Assembly (NCBI RefSeq): GCF_016908595.1 | Contig: NZ_JAFBEC010000002.1 | Location: 1-64,000, forward strand | DNA: 64,000 nt | Direction: 5' to 3' | Source: Geomicrobium sediminis | Lineage (GTDB): Bacteria; Bacillota; Bacilli; Bacillales; Marinococcaceae | Part shown: in pieces, positions 55,142-63,514 of the stretch | How the letters are laid out: each line of letters starts with the position of its first letter | Numbering within the stretch: the stretch's first letter is position 1 | Made by a program: the position numbers and the translations under genes | The notes under the pieces: model-generated | Databases searched by the model: none | The model's input: only the letters and a program-made list of their open reading frames with translations | What the model was told of the DNA's origin: nothing

Positions 55142-55171
55142 ATTATAAACGTGAGTAAACATAAATTCAAG
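55142..55171 (-). promoter_or_regulatory. argC promoter with overlapping ARG box
   Basis: On the minus strand TTGAAT (55165-55170), 17 bp, TATAAT (55142-55147). CTTGAATTTATGTTTACT around the -35 matches the general ARG box WNTGAATWWWWATTCANW at 15 of 18 positions, so an ArgR/AhrC repressor would cover the -35. Confidence 0.65.
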
Positions 55172-55191
55172 TGTATTTTTATAATAATTAA

Positions 55192-55227
55192 CGAAAAAAA
55201 ACACACAGCATAATCACTGTGTGTTTA
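55192..55227 (-). terminator. Terminator of ctaG-sco
   Basis: On the minus strand AAACACACAG pairs with CTGTGTGTTT, followed by a T-run. It overlaps the sco stop codon and insulates the argC promoter. Confidence 0.85.
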
Positions 55228-55818
55228 CGATTCATTTTCGGTTGTTAGTCCCTTTAAGTCTTCAACAATCGGGCTTACGTCGTTTTCAAGTCCATCATAA
55301 AAACGGATAACTTGATTGTCAGGATCTAAAATAAAAAAGTAAGTCGTATGCATAATATCATCTTCCGCTGGCTGAACAATCGTATTAAACGATTCTGTAG
55401 CAATCTCCTGAATGACCTCTAAGTCATAACCCGTAAGAAAATGCCAACTCTCAAAATCAGCAGCGTACGCTTCACCGTAACTGACTAACCGTTCTGGTGT
55501 ATCAAATTCAGGGTCGACAGAAAACGTATATAGCGAAGCATCAATTCCTTCGTTTTCTAATCCAGACTGTACCTGAGCCATGTTCGGTGTCAACATCATA
55601 CAAACGGATGGACATCGAGTAAATGCCATATTGACTACCGAATACTCGCCATCCATATCTTGCTCTGTAATCGTCTCTTCGTGTTGATTTGTTGCCTCAA
55701 ACGGTATCATAAATAAATCTAAGTCAGATGTATCCGTTCCGTTTTTAGTCGTTGCCCCTGATTCATACAACCAACCGCAACCAGTTAAGAAGATTGCTCC
55801 TATCATAAATAGCAGCAT
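55225..55818 (-). CDS. Second SCO1/SenC-type lipoprotein
   Basis: About 197 residues with a lipobox (IFLTGC, Cys14 from the ATG) and a Sco domain: CPSVC (~69-73), SVDPEFDTPERL and the distal His in DDIMHTTYFF (~157). It follows ctaG by ~26 bp and should load copper into cytochrome oxidase. From the ATG at 55818 the signal peptide lacks positive charges. AGGAGGG lies seven bases before an in-frame ATC at 55833, which would add IFKKP and restore a lysine-rich N-region, so a rare ATC start is possible. It is paralogous to the Sco gene at 4833. Confidence 0.87.
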   Translation of the reverse strand: MLLFMIGAIFLTGCGWLYESGATTKNGTDTSDLDLFMIPFEATNQHEETITEQDMDGEYSVVNMAFTRCPSVCMMLTPNMAQVQSGLENEGIDASLYTFSVDPEFDTPERLVSYGEAYAADFESWHFLTGYDLEVIQEIATESFNTIVQPAEDDIMHTTYFFILDPDNQVIRFYDGLENDVSPIVEDLKGLTTENES

Positions 55819-55844
55819 TGGTTTCTTAAAGATGACAATCCCTC

Positions 55845-56768
55845 CTAGCGGTTTGTCTTGATGTGAGAAGGAATATCACTAATTGTCAGTTCACCTTCTT
55901 GGTGGCTTTCTTTTTGTAGCCATTGTTTAAATACAAACCCAATCGTAGTACCGTAAACGAGCTCTTGACCCACTTTCATTGCTACACCACCGAGTTGTTG
56001 ATCACTGTATGCATCTAATCCACCTAAAAATCCGAACCCACCAAACATCGATGCAGGTACAGCTGCACCTCCTGGAATACAAAATGCCATTACTTGTGAC
56101 CAATAGTTAAGGTCTGTGTACGTATCATATAACGCAGTACCTGAGAAGATAATAAGCGCACACGCTGGTGTAATCAAAATACCATTACCAAATATATAAA
56201 TAATTCTTCTAAAGTCATGTAAGTATTGTTTACTAGGCAACGGAGCAAGCATATGCCACCACATCATAAACGACGCAACTAACATGAAGATTTCATAAAC
56301 GCTATGAACCCCAGGTCTAAGCATCAAAAAGTCAAATACGACAGGAATATGATAAATAGAAAATAACGCATTAAAAAAGATTAAGCCGATAATCGGATGG
56401 AACATAAGATCCCTGATGGGCTTGACTTTCTTTCCTAGCCATTCATAAACATTGGAGAGCAACCATTTAGGCAATGCCAAAATGAATAATGGAACGGCGA
56501 AGAAATAAGCAAAAACCATCTGAATCATATGGATGGAAACGAGCATGTGCCCGATACTATATAATGGGCTTCCCCATCCTAAATACAAACTGAGAAGACC
56601 ACCTAAAAACATAATGTCTTGCTTAGGTGTTTGCTTCGCTTCTGTCGTAAATCGTGATCGAAAACGACGTGTAATTAAAAAATATGCAACTGCAACGAGT
56701 GTTAATATTGCAATCAATTCTGGCGTCCAAAGTGCCCGAAATGATAATACTTCAAACAATTCTTCCAT
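55845..56768 (-). CDS. ctaG: Cytochrome c oxidase assembly factor CtaG (caa3 type)
   Basis: This 307-residue membrane protein has about seven helices. The family features are LYLGWGSPLYSIGHMLVSIHMIQ (~68), SIYHIPVVFDFLM (~140), MMWWHMLAPLPSKQ (~172) and the His/Trp-rich ends of the CtaG_Cox family. It helps form active caa3 oxidase (CuB/heme site). ATG 56768 follows GGAGGG; the longer frame has no site. The following Sco gene completes a two-gene oxidase-assembly unit. Confidence 0.9.
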   Translation of the reverse strand: MEELFEVLSFRALWTPELIAILTLVAVAYFLITRRFRSRFTTEAKQTPKQDIMFLGGLLSLYLGWGSPLYSIGHMLVSIHMIQMVFAYFFAVPLFILALPKWLLSNVYEWLGKKVKPIRDLMFHPIIGLIFFNALFSIYHIPVVFDFLMLRPGVHSVYEIFMLVASFMMWWHMLAPLPSKQYLHDFRRIIYIFGNGILITPACALIIFSGTALYDTYTDLNYWSQVMAFCIPGGAAVPASMFGGFGFLGGLDAYSDQQLGGVAMKVGQELVYGTTIGFVFKQWLQKESHQEGELTISDIPSHIKTNR

Positions 56769-56953
56769 ATTGACCCTCCAAATGATCAACCGAGCTATAC
56801 TCATCTTACCACATGAGATCTCTTCAGTTTTGAACAAGTTGTTACATTTTTGTGCAGGAGAAGGACATTCCGAATCTCCTCAAGCTATGCTATCATAGAT
56901 AAGTATTCCCTTGTGGAAAAGGGTCATTCATTAATAAAGATAAGGGGTGCGAA

Positions 56954-57406
56954 ATGAAGATCTACGCACTAACTGAACAACATGATCAGCAAATAGTACA
57001 AAAAGCGACAGAGCTACTCATGGGCCAAATGGAATCAATTGGCGGAGAACACGCTTATGATAACATCTTAACGACGTTGCACGAAGTCAAAGATCCTGAT
57101 TCGAACGCAGAGCTCTTCATTGCAGAAGATCAAGGAATCATGGTTGGCGCTGCATTTCTTAATACGATGTATAGCATAAGAAAAGGCGGGCGCTACGTTT
57201 GGCTTAATGACTTATACGTTCGTGAAGACCAAAGAAACAAAGGGATCGCCAAAAAAATGCTTCTTGCTATTATCCATTGGGCAGAACAACATGATTACAA
57301 AGGGATTGAGCTTGAAACTGGAATTAATAACATCGCTACGAAACGACTTTACAATTCATTAGGTTTTTATGATGTCGTCTCAAAGCGGTATGGTTTCCAA
57401 TTTTAA
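56954..57406 (+). CDS. GNAT acetyltransferase
   Basis: This 150-residue GNAT protein has the acetyl-CoA loop in VREDQRNKGIAKKMLLAIIHW (~87-107; Q/RxxGxA) and a C-terminal IELETGINNIATKRLYNSLGFYDV with the classical NxxAxxLYxxxGF pattern. Target unknown. AAGGGGTG precedes the ATG. It is convergent with the BsuPI-type gene, 19 bp apart. Confidence 0.88.
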   Translation: MKIYALTEQHDQQIVQKATELLMGQMESIGGEHAYDNILTTLHEVKDPDSNAELFIAEDQGIMVGAAFLNTMYSIRKGGRYVWLNDLYVREDQRNKGIAKKMLLAIIHWAEQHDYKGIELETGINNIATKRLYNSLGFYDVVSKRYGFQF

Positions 57407-57434
57407 AAACACGTCAAGAAAGTTCTTAACGTGT
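57404..57434 (-). terminator. Terminator of the yitT-BsuPI unit
   Basis: On the minus strand ACACGTTAAGAA pairs imperfectly with TTCTTGACGTGT (one mismatch) and is followed by TTTTTAAAA. Confidence 0.65.
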
Positions 57435-57788
57435 AAACGTGAACGTTTGTGGCTGCTGTAACGTCTTCTCATCATTAATCGTATGAACAGCAAGTCGAAC
57501 GCTTCCTTTATACGTATGCCCTTCTTCGAAATACGAGGAGGGCATCTTTTCTTGAAACACCACTTCTTCATTTGCTTGTAACATGACATGTTCAACGACT
57601 TGCAAATACATCCACTCTGATTCAGAGCGGTATACGCGCTTTTGATTGTCATCGTATACCGCAATTGAAATACGCTGACTCGTGTTAAACAGTAGTTCAG
57701 CGACTTCCTCACTTTCGTTTGTCACACTAACCCACACTGTAACGCCTTTCTTCTCATTAACGGCATTCACTTTCAACGCTAACATCAT
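57426..57788 (-). CDS. BsuPI-type intracellular proteinase inhibitor-like protein
   Basis: This ~120-residue cytoplasmic all-beta protein resembles the B. subtilis intracellular proteinase inhibitor (BsuPI domain): VTNESEEVAELLFNTSQRISIAVYDDNQKRVYR (~23-55) with the typical F-N/S-T-x-Q strand, and YKGSVRLAVH toward the end. It may restrain an intracellular serine protease such as IspA. GAGGTGG lies before paired ATGs. It is 11 bp behind the YitT-family gene, so they are co-transcribed. Confidence 0.8.
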   Translation of the reverse strand: MMLALKVNAVNEKKGVTVWVSVTNESEEVAELLFNTSQRISIAVYDDNQKRVYRSESEWMYLQVVEHVMLQANEEVVFQEKMPSSYFEEGHTYKGSVRLAVHTINDEKTLQQPQTFTFTR

Positions 57789-57799
57789 GACCACCTCAA

Positions 57800-58645
57800 C
57801 TAATCATCTTTTCTAAATGAACCGACAATCTCTGTAGTTGGTACAATATTCGTAAACGCTTTAGGGTCCGTTTCTTCTGTAATCTGTCGTAACTTGAATA
57901 GTTCATAGCGTGTAATAACGATCATGAGCACTTCTTTTTCTTCTGAGTCAAATCCACCTTTAGCCGGCATTCGTGTTATACCTCTTGTAACATTCTCATG
58001 GATCTTCTCTCGAAGTTCATCCGCTTTCTTCGTAATGATAAACGCTGTACATTTGACGTGACGTGTATGAATCATGTCCATAATTCTTGACGTTGCGTAA
58101 ATCGACACGAGTGTAAATAGCGCTTGTTCCCAATTAAATACAAAGCCTGCGGTAATGACGATCAACGCATTTAACATAAAGAAGTACACACCAATTGGAC
58201 GGTCACTCATTCGGGCTAAGACGAGCGCTATAATGTCTAGCCCTCCAGCTGAAGTACCATAACGAAGCGGTAGTGACGTACCAATAGCGGCAATGATTCC
58301 ACCAAAAACAGCGTTCAACATAATGTCTTCTGTTAACGCTTGTACAGGAATCACTTCTAAAAAAAATGACGTCAATGCGACGTGCAAGAAGCTATAAAAT
58401 GTAAACAATCGACCGACTTTTAACCAACCCAAAATCGCAACAGGTATGTTTAAGAGAAACAAGACAATCCCTGTTGAAACTGGAAATAAGGCGCTTATAA
58501 ACTGTGAAACCCCGGTTAATCCGCTAGCAAATACATCTGCTGGGATTAAGAAAAAGTTCAATCCGAATGCTACAGCGATCGCGCCAAATATAATGATCGC
58601 GATGCGTTTCATTTCAGTACTAATTGTCGTATGGTTTGTTATCAC
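57800..58645 (-). CDS. YitT-family membrane protein (DUF161/DUF2179)
   Basis: This 281-residue protein has five or six helices beginning RIAIIIFGAIAVAFGLNFFLIP. Family marks are ASGLTGVSQFISALF, RYGTSAGGLDIIALVLARM (~130) and a soluble C-terminal DUF2179 domain (TRGITRMPAKGGFDSEEKEVLMIVITRYEL). Role unknown; the family is common in Bacillales as several paralogues. The GTG start at 58645 lies seven bases after GAGGTG. Confidence 0.9.
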   Translation of the reverse strand: MITNHTTISTEMKRIAIIIFGAIAVAFGLNFFLIPADVFASGLTGVSQFISALFPVSTGIVLFLLNIPVAILGWLKVGRLFTFYSFLHVALTSFFLEVIPVQALTEDIMLNAVFGGIIAAIGTSLPLRYGTSAGGLDIIALVLARMSDRPIGVYFFMLNALIVITAGFVFNWEQALFTLVSIYATSRIMDMIHTRHVKCTAFIITKKADELREKIHENVTRGITRMPAKGGFDSEEKEVLMIVITRYELFKLRQITEETDPKAFTNIVPTTEIVGSFRKDD

Positions 58646-58716
58646 TGATTGACACCTCGAACATTATGTAATCTTGGGTGTAAAAATCATGTAAACAGCA
58701 GTATAACCGATGTTAG

Positions 58717-58754
58717 CAAAAAGAAGCAAGGAAACGGTTCATTTCCTTGCTTCT
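58717..58754 (-). terminator. Terminator of the 105-residue gene
   Basis: On the minus strand GAAGCAAGGAAA pairs with TTTCCTTGCTTC, followed by TTTTTGC. Confidence 0.85.
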
Positions 58755-59070
58755 AATGCGGCTTCTGTTCAGAAGATGTTTCGTATTCAGGATCGTTTTC
58801 GTGTGCTTTATTATAATAATCGACTGAGAACGTTGACCCTTCAGCGACCATTTCATTATCGTTAATGTCTAGTGGATCTGGGTTGCCAATTCGTTGCTCT
58901 AATGGAATGTCAGATCCTTTGTTAGAGGCAGATCCAACGAGCTTATGATACCGTGATTTGGCACCGTCCATGAGTTGTCGTCCTTTATCAGGATTCTTTA
59001 CCAAATAAGTTGCTCCAGCTGCGACAGTTGCAACAATTGCTGATGTCCATACGTACTTTGATTTACCCAT
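58753..59070 (-). CDS. Hypothetical membrane-anchored 105-residue protein
   Basis: AGGAGG precedes the ATG. One hydrophobic segment (YVWTSAIVATVAAGATYLV) is followed by a basic amphipathic stretch (KNPDKGRQLMDGAKSRYHKL), as in YtxH-like general-stress proteins. The tail is acidic (DPLDINDNEMVAEG, then ENDPEYETSSEQ). I do not recognise the exact family. It is probably an integral membrane protein with a cytoplasmic tail, with its own terminator. Confidence 0.65.
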   Translation of the reverse strand: MGKSKYVWTSAIVATVAAGATYLVKNPDKGRQLMDGAKSRYHKLVGSASNKGSDIPLEQRIGNPDPLDINDNEMVAEGSTFSVDYYNKAHENDPEYETSSEQKPH

Positions 59071-59154
59071 TACGTCTCATCCTCCTACAAAGATTAAACT
59101 TTTGTTTCTTACTATAACGTTTCCCCTTCTTTGAAAGATTAAACTACAAAATCA

Positions 59155-59183
59155 GAAAAAGCTCCGAATTTGGAGCTCCTAAA
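59155..59183 (-). terminator. Terminator of the lmo0937-type gene
   Basis: On the minus strand AGCTCC pairs with GGAGCT around AAATTC, followed by TTTTTC. Confidence 0.7.
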
Positions 59184-59189
59184 CAAAGA

Positions 59190-59333
59190 TTAACGCTTTA
59201 TATAACGGAATACTTGGAAGGCAACTAACAAAAAAACAATTCCTAGTAAGCCATGAATCCATACACCACCAACTTCAAACCCAAATCCGAGAAGCCATAA
59301 CAAAATAATCATTGCTACCCATGTCCAGATCAC
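59190..59333 (-). CDS. lmo0937-family small membrane protein
   Basis: This 47-residue protein (MIWTWVAMIILLWLLGFGFE, then a second helix LLGIVFLLVAFQVFRYIKR) has the lmo0937/DUF5670 pattern: WLLGF, an intervening GG and HGLLG before helix two. The GTG start at 59333 is seven bases after GGGGG. Function unknown; relatives are small stress-associated membrane proteins. A terminator follows. Confidence 0.72.
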   Translation of the reverse strand: MIWTWVAMIILLWLLGFGFEVGGVWIHGLLGIVFLLVAFQVFRYIKR

Positions 59334-59391
59334 CCTGACGCCCCCTCACCTTCGTACCACATGTGTATGAACAAAAAGGGACGTTCATGAA

Positions 59392-60396
59392 TTAAAGCGT
59401 TTCGTAGATTTTTTTTAGTTTATTCGCTACAACCGGATAACTATGAAACTGCTCCACATAGTTTCGAGATTGTTGACCGATTTGCGCCCACTCCGATTGA
59501 CGTCGCAACAAATCTAAAAGCACATCGTAGATCGTGTCGATCGTTGCTTGAACGATTGGTAACTGATTTGGGTAAGACTTTCGGTATTGTTCGTGAATGA
59601 AGCAAATCACAGGCTTTCCAGAAGCCATCGCTTCCATCGTTAAATTCGCATACGTACCGATCTTCAGTTGATCAATCACAATCGTCGCTTCAGCTAATTC
59701 TCTTACTACTTCTTCACGTGTCTTATGCTCAAGTCGTTGATAATTAAGTTCATATCCCTCGTCTCGTAAGCGTCGAATCGCAGCTTCGATTTCAGTGGTA
59801 CCTTTAATTTCTTGATGACTCGGTGCATGAACAATCATAGGTACATCGTTTTCATTAGGGAAGGCAGGACTAATCTTGTGATGATTCAACGCATGAGGAA
59901 CAACCTCTACTCGTTCATAGTTATCTGTAACATACTGTACGAGCTCAAGATCGTTCACGATCGCAACTTTTACATATTTCGACAATGTTTGAAGACGCTT
60001 TTTAATTCGTTGCTCTGACCAATCTTTTTTCACAACCACATCAGGGTTATTCCGACGAGCAATCGAGAGCCTTCTCACTTCGGAACCACGATGGTGAACC
60101 ACGACTTTTTTTCCTTTTTCGTTTAATTCTTTTACATCTAGAAACATTGGGTGGAATGTCTCACCGAAATGAAAATGAAAGACATCATACGTTTTTTTTG
60201 CATGCTCAAAAAATTGCTTTAACTTCTCTTCTTTTTTGACTTTTGATAGACGATCTAAATCTAATTTGTAATCGGCTAGATCGTTGTACGTATTCGTAGA
60301 ATAGAAGCTGCACGATTCCGCATGGACGCCAATTTCTCGCAACGCTTCAGATAATGATGCGATACCTGCTCCATACGGTAAGTGTAAGACCTTCAA
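59392..60396 (-). CDS. GT-B glycosyltransferase, paralogue 3 of 3
   Basis: This 334-residue protein shares block after block with the two upstream genes: MKVLHLPYG, FHFHFGE (~74), VHHRGSEVR (~100), HAPSHQEIKGT (~191) and VIDQLKIGTYANLTMEAMASGKPVIC (~237; donor-binding Glu of GT4-type retaining enzymes). It transfers a sugar from a nucleotide donor to an unknown acceptor in the cytoplasm. The start is TTG behind AGGAGGG. It is the last gene of the epimerase-GT-GT-GT run. Confidence 0.85.
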   Translation of the reverse strand: MKVLHLPYGAGIASLSEALREIGVHAESCSFYSTNTYNDLADYKLDLDRLSKVKKEEKLKQFFEHAKKTYDVFHFHFGETFHPMFLDVKELNEKGKKVVVHHRGSEVRRLSIARRNNPDVVVKKDWSEQRIKKRLQTLSKYVKVAIVNDLELVQYVTDNYERVEVVPHALNHHKISPAFPNENDVPMIVHAPSHQEIKGTTEIEAAIRRLRDEGYELNYQRLEHKTREEVVRELAEATIVIDQLKIGTYANLTMEAMASGKPVICFIHEQYRKSYPNQLPIVQATIDTIYDVLLDLLRRQSEWAQIGQQSRNYVEQFHSYPVVANKLKKIYETL

Positions 60397-60408
60397 AGCG
60401 CCCTCCTA

Positions 60409-61410
60409 TTACAGCAATTTATAAATGTCGATCATCTGTTTTGCAATACGCTCAACATGATGATATTGCTCAACGTAAGCACGACTTTCTTTACCAATTT
60501 TATTCCAATCATTGTTCTTCATCAGAAAGTTTCGTAGCACCGAAGTCAATGTATCAGGGTTTGCGTTGATAATCGGCAATTTCCCGGGAAATTTAGAGAC
60601 CAAGTCTTCTCGGACGTAACAAATGACTGGCTTCCCTAAAGCCATTGATTCCATCGTTAAATTTGCATAGCTCCCAATTCGTAGTTGATCAATAACGACC
60701 GTTGCTTTTTGGTAAGCTTTCATTGCTTCTTCGTGGGAGAGGTTCTCAATCTTTCTAAACTCAAAGTCTAATCCTTCTTGTTTTAATTGCTCTACCGCTT
60801 CTAAAACGAATGGTGTGCCTTTAATTTCGTGGTGCGAAGGTGCATGAACGACGACCGGTTTATCCGTTTCTTTCGGATAAACCGGTGTATACGATGATAC
60901 GTCGATGGCGCGCAAAACGACGTGCACATGTTTGTAATAAGGCTCAACGTAAGGGAGCATTTCATAATCCGGTACGATTGCGTGGTCAATCGACGCAGAC
61001 AATCGGCGAACATACTTATGAACCGTTTCTTCAGGCCATTTCGATTTTATTGAAGCGAAACGGTTATTCTTCTGAGCCAAAGATAAGAGACGTACTTCTG
61101 AACCACGATGGTGAGCAACCATTTTCTTACCTTTGCTTTTTAGAATTGCAATGTCAGATTTTGAATTGAACGTCTTGCCAAAATGAAAATGAAACACGTC
61201 AAACTCATTCATCGCTTCTTGAAAGATTTGCTCAATCTTCGCTTTCTTTTCTTCTGGCGGAAACTGGTCGACATTTAAATTGCGGTCTGCACGATAGCCG
61301 TAAAGATCTTTTGAACTAAAACTAGCTGATGTCGCATCTACACCGAGAGCACGCATCTGTTTTGCAAGCATGCTAATATCTGAGCCACTAGGCATATGCA
61401 AAACCTTCAT
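60409..61410 (-). CDS. GT-B glycosyltransferase, paralogue 2 of 3
   Basis: This 333-residue protein is like its neighbours: MKVLHMPSGSDISML, FHFHFGK (~72), VAHHRGSEVRLL (~98), VVVHAPSHHEIKGT (~188) and VIDQLRIGSYANLTMESMALGKPVIC (~234). In the donor-site motif it has ES where the others have EA. AGGGAGGG precedes the ATG. The gap to the next gene is 12 bp. Tandem duplication followed by divergence suggests successive sugars on one polysaccharide. Confidence 0.85.
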   Translation of the reverse strand: MKVLHMPSGSDISMLAKQMRALGVDATSASFSSKDLYGYRADRNLNVDQFPPEEKKAKIEQIFQEAMNEFDVFHFHFGKTFNSKSDIAILKSKGKKMVAHHRGSEVRLLSLAQKNNRFASIKSKWPEETVHKYVRRLSASIDHAIVPDYEMLPYVEPYYKHVHVVLRAIDVSSYTPVYPKETDKPVVVHAPSHHEIKGTPFVLEAVEQLKQEGLDFEFRKIENLSHEEAMKAYQKATVVIDQLRIGSYANLTMESMALGKPVICYVREDLVSKFPGKLPIINANPDTLTSVLRNFLMKNNDWNKIGKESRAYVEQYHHVERIAKQMIDIYKLL

Positions 61411-61424
61411 GAAAACCGCCCTCC

Positions 61425-62429
61425 CTAAAGCTTGTTGTATATGGTAATCAGCTTATTCGCCACACTGTCAAAGCTATGGTAATGCTCTGCATAACTGCGC
61501 CCAGCTTTTCCAATTGCTTGATATTGGTCACTATTTTTAAGGAAAGAACGAAGCACGGTTTCAAAGTTTTTCGGATCAGCTGACACGATTGGCATATCTT
61601 TAGGATACTTCTTAACAAGATCGTCTCGAATGTAACAAATAACCGGCTTTCCGAGTGCCATCGCTTCCATACTTAAATGACCGTACGCCCCTAACTGCAA
61701 TTGATCGACAATTACCGTAGCTTTTTTATAAATGTCTAATGCTTCTTCGTGTGACTTTCCTTCTACAAGCTCGTAATCAAACGCAACCCCTTCATCTTTT
61801 AGCTTTTCTAGCACTGGTAGCACATATTGTGTTCCTTTCGTATCTCGCCGTGAAGGTGCGTGTACGACAAGTGGACGCTCATGATCTTTCGGATAGGTAG
61901 GCGTATATTTACTTAAATCCATCGTGTGAGGAACAACATGAATGGATTTGTAATAAGGCTCAACGTAATAATAAAGCTCATAGTCATTGACAATTGCTTG
62001 ATCAAAATAGTGCGATAGAAACTCTAAATTACTTTTTACTTTGTCTTCAGGCCAAGACTTTTTTACGCGTACATATGGGTTGTTAAAGCTTTGTGCTTTC
62101 TTTAACATCCGCACTTCAGAACCTCGGTGGTGCACGATCATTTTTTTATTCGCTTTTTTGATTGTCTCTAAATCACGACGGTCTGGAAAGAAACTCTCAC
62201 CAAAATGGAAATGGAACACATCGAATTCTTTGAGTGCTTTTTGTAAATAAGCTTCACGCTTTTCCTCTTCTTCTTCAGGTTTATATTGATCAAAATGGAT
62301 CCGCTCATCAGCCATGTACGCATAATGATGCGTTCTAAGACTCCAAGACTGTGCGTCAATTCCTTTTGTACGCAAAGCCTTTGCCATCGTACTCATACCT
62401 ATGCCATAAGGAAGGTGCAAGACTCTCAT
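61425..62429 (-). CDS. GT-B glycosyltransferase, paralogue 1 of 3
   Basis: This 334-residue protein begins MRVLHLPYGIGMSTMAKALR and shows FHFHFGE (~74), VHHRGSEVR (~100), HAPSRRDTKGT (~190) and VDQLQLGAYGHLSMEAMALGKPVIC (~239). It is the promoter-proximal transferase, 25 bp behind the epimerase. CGAGGAGG precedes the ATG. Related pairs (YtcB epimerase with YtcC glycosyltransferase) act on the spore surface in B. subtilis; the same role is inferred here. Confidence 0.85.
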   Translation of the reverse strand: MRVLHLPYGIGMSTMAKALRTKGIDAQSWSLRTHHYAYMADERIHFDQYKPEEEEEKREAYLQKALKEFDVFHFHFGESFFPDRRDLETIKKANKKMIVHHRGSEVRMLKKAQSFNNPYVRVKKSWPEDKVKSNLEFLSHYFDQAIVNDYELYYYVEPYYKSIHVVPHTMDLSKYTPTYPKDHERPLVVHAPSRRDTKGTQYVLPVLEKLKDEGVAFDYELVEGKSHEEALDIYKKATVIVDQLQLGAYGHLSMEAMALGKPVICYIRDDLVKKYPKDMPIVSADPKNFETVLRSFLKNSDQYQAIGKAGRSYAEHYHSFDSVANKLITIYNKL

Positions 62430-62454
62430 AAAAACCTCCTCGAACGAAGATTCA

Positions 62455-63411
62455 TTACTTATTGTCTTTCATCCATTTAATCGTTTCATCCACACCATCT
62501 TCAAAACCCCAAGAAAAGTTCATGCCTAAGTTTTTGATTTTGCTGTTGTCGATCTCAAAATAACGAATGTCACCAGGCTTCCAACCAGAATATTCAACCG
62601 TGAGATCTGTTCTTTTGAACCGCTCTAAGACGAGGTCTGCTAATTGTTGAATCGTAATCTTCAAGCCTGAAGCACAATTGTAGACTTCTCCGTTCGTCTC
62701 TTTTTTCGTAGCAAGAAGAATATTCGCTTTTACGACATCTTTAACGAATGTAAACGAACGTAGCTGTTTTCCATCCCCGAAAATGACCGGCGGTTGGTCA
62801 GCCAATACCCTTCGTATGAATATTGAGACAACTCCTCCGTCATCATTATCCTCTTGCCTTGGTCCATATACGTGAAAATACCGCAAGACTGAAATGTCCA
62901 TATCGTATAAATTTTTGAATACAGAACAGTATTTTTCCGCTGCGAGTTTGCTCGTTCCATAAAACGAAACAGGATTGGTCGGATGCGCTTCATCTTCTGG
63001 AAAATAAACGGGCTCACCATAGACGGAGCCCGTTGACGCATGAACGACCTTTTTTACCGCATGAATGCGTGATGCTTCTAATACGTTAAAGGTTCCTTCC
63101 GCATTTATTTTTAAATCAAGACGAGGATTTTTCATACAGACGGTATTTTTCGATACCGCCTGGTGAAAAACAACGTCCACATCTTTAAAGAACCGAGACA
63201 TATGATCAAAATCCGTCACATCTGACTTTACGACTGTTAATAACGGATGCGAATCAAATGTAGACAGGTTCTTCTTTTTTCCTGCACTAAAATTGTCCAA
63301 GCAAATCACTTCAACGTCTAAATTCAACAATTCTTCTACGAGGTGACTTCCAACAAACCCTCCTCCTCCAGTAACGAGTGCACGTTTATACGGAAACGCT
63401 TGAATTGACAA
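62455..63411 (-). CDS. NAD-dependent sugar epimerase/dehydratase (YtcB-like)
   Basis: This 318-residue extended SDR has the NAD loop TGGGGFVGSHLVEEL (~14), catalytic Ser/Thr and Tyr-x3-Lys in STGSVYGEP (~126) and YGTSKLAAEKY (~149). Family markers RYFHVYGPRQ and RSFTFVKDVVKANILLA (~225) also appear. It probably makes an epimerised UDP-sugar (for example UDP-galacturonate or UDP-galactose) for the three glycosyltransferases behind it. The TTG start follows CAGGGAG. In B. subtilis YtcB is in a mother-cell operon. Confidence 0.87.
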   Translation of the reverse strand: MSIQAFPYKRALVTGGGGFVGSHLVEELLNLDVEVICLDNFSAGKKKNLSTFDSHPLLTVVKSDVTDFDHMSRFFKDVDVVFHQAVSKNTVCMKNPRLDLKINAEGTFNVLEASRIHAVKKVVHASTGSVYGEPVYFPEDEAHPTNPVSFYGTSKLAAEKYCSVFKNLYDMDISVLRYFHVYGPRQEDNDDGGVVSIFIRRVLADQPPVIFGDGKQLRSFTFVKDVVKANILLATKKETNGEVYNCASGLKITIQQLADLVLERFKRTDLTVEYSGWKPGDIRYFEIDNSKIKNLGMNFSWGFEDGVDETIKWMKDNK

Positions 63412-63514
63412 TCAGAAACACTCCCTGCTTTGAGTTTTTCTAAACAATTGAAATGAATCATTACCGATTCAAAATCAAGCACACTACATGCACTATATGA
63501 GGAGGAATTAAAGA

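Noticed and set aside
63490-63499. Sigma-K promoter for the epimerase operon
   Set aside because: CATATAGTG on the minus strand misses the final TA of CATAnnnTA, and no AC is found at the -35 distance.
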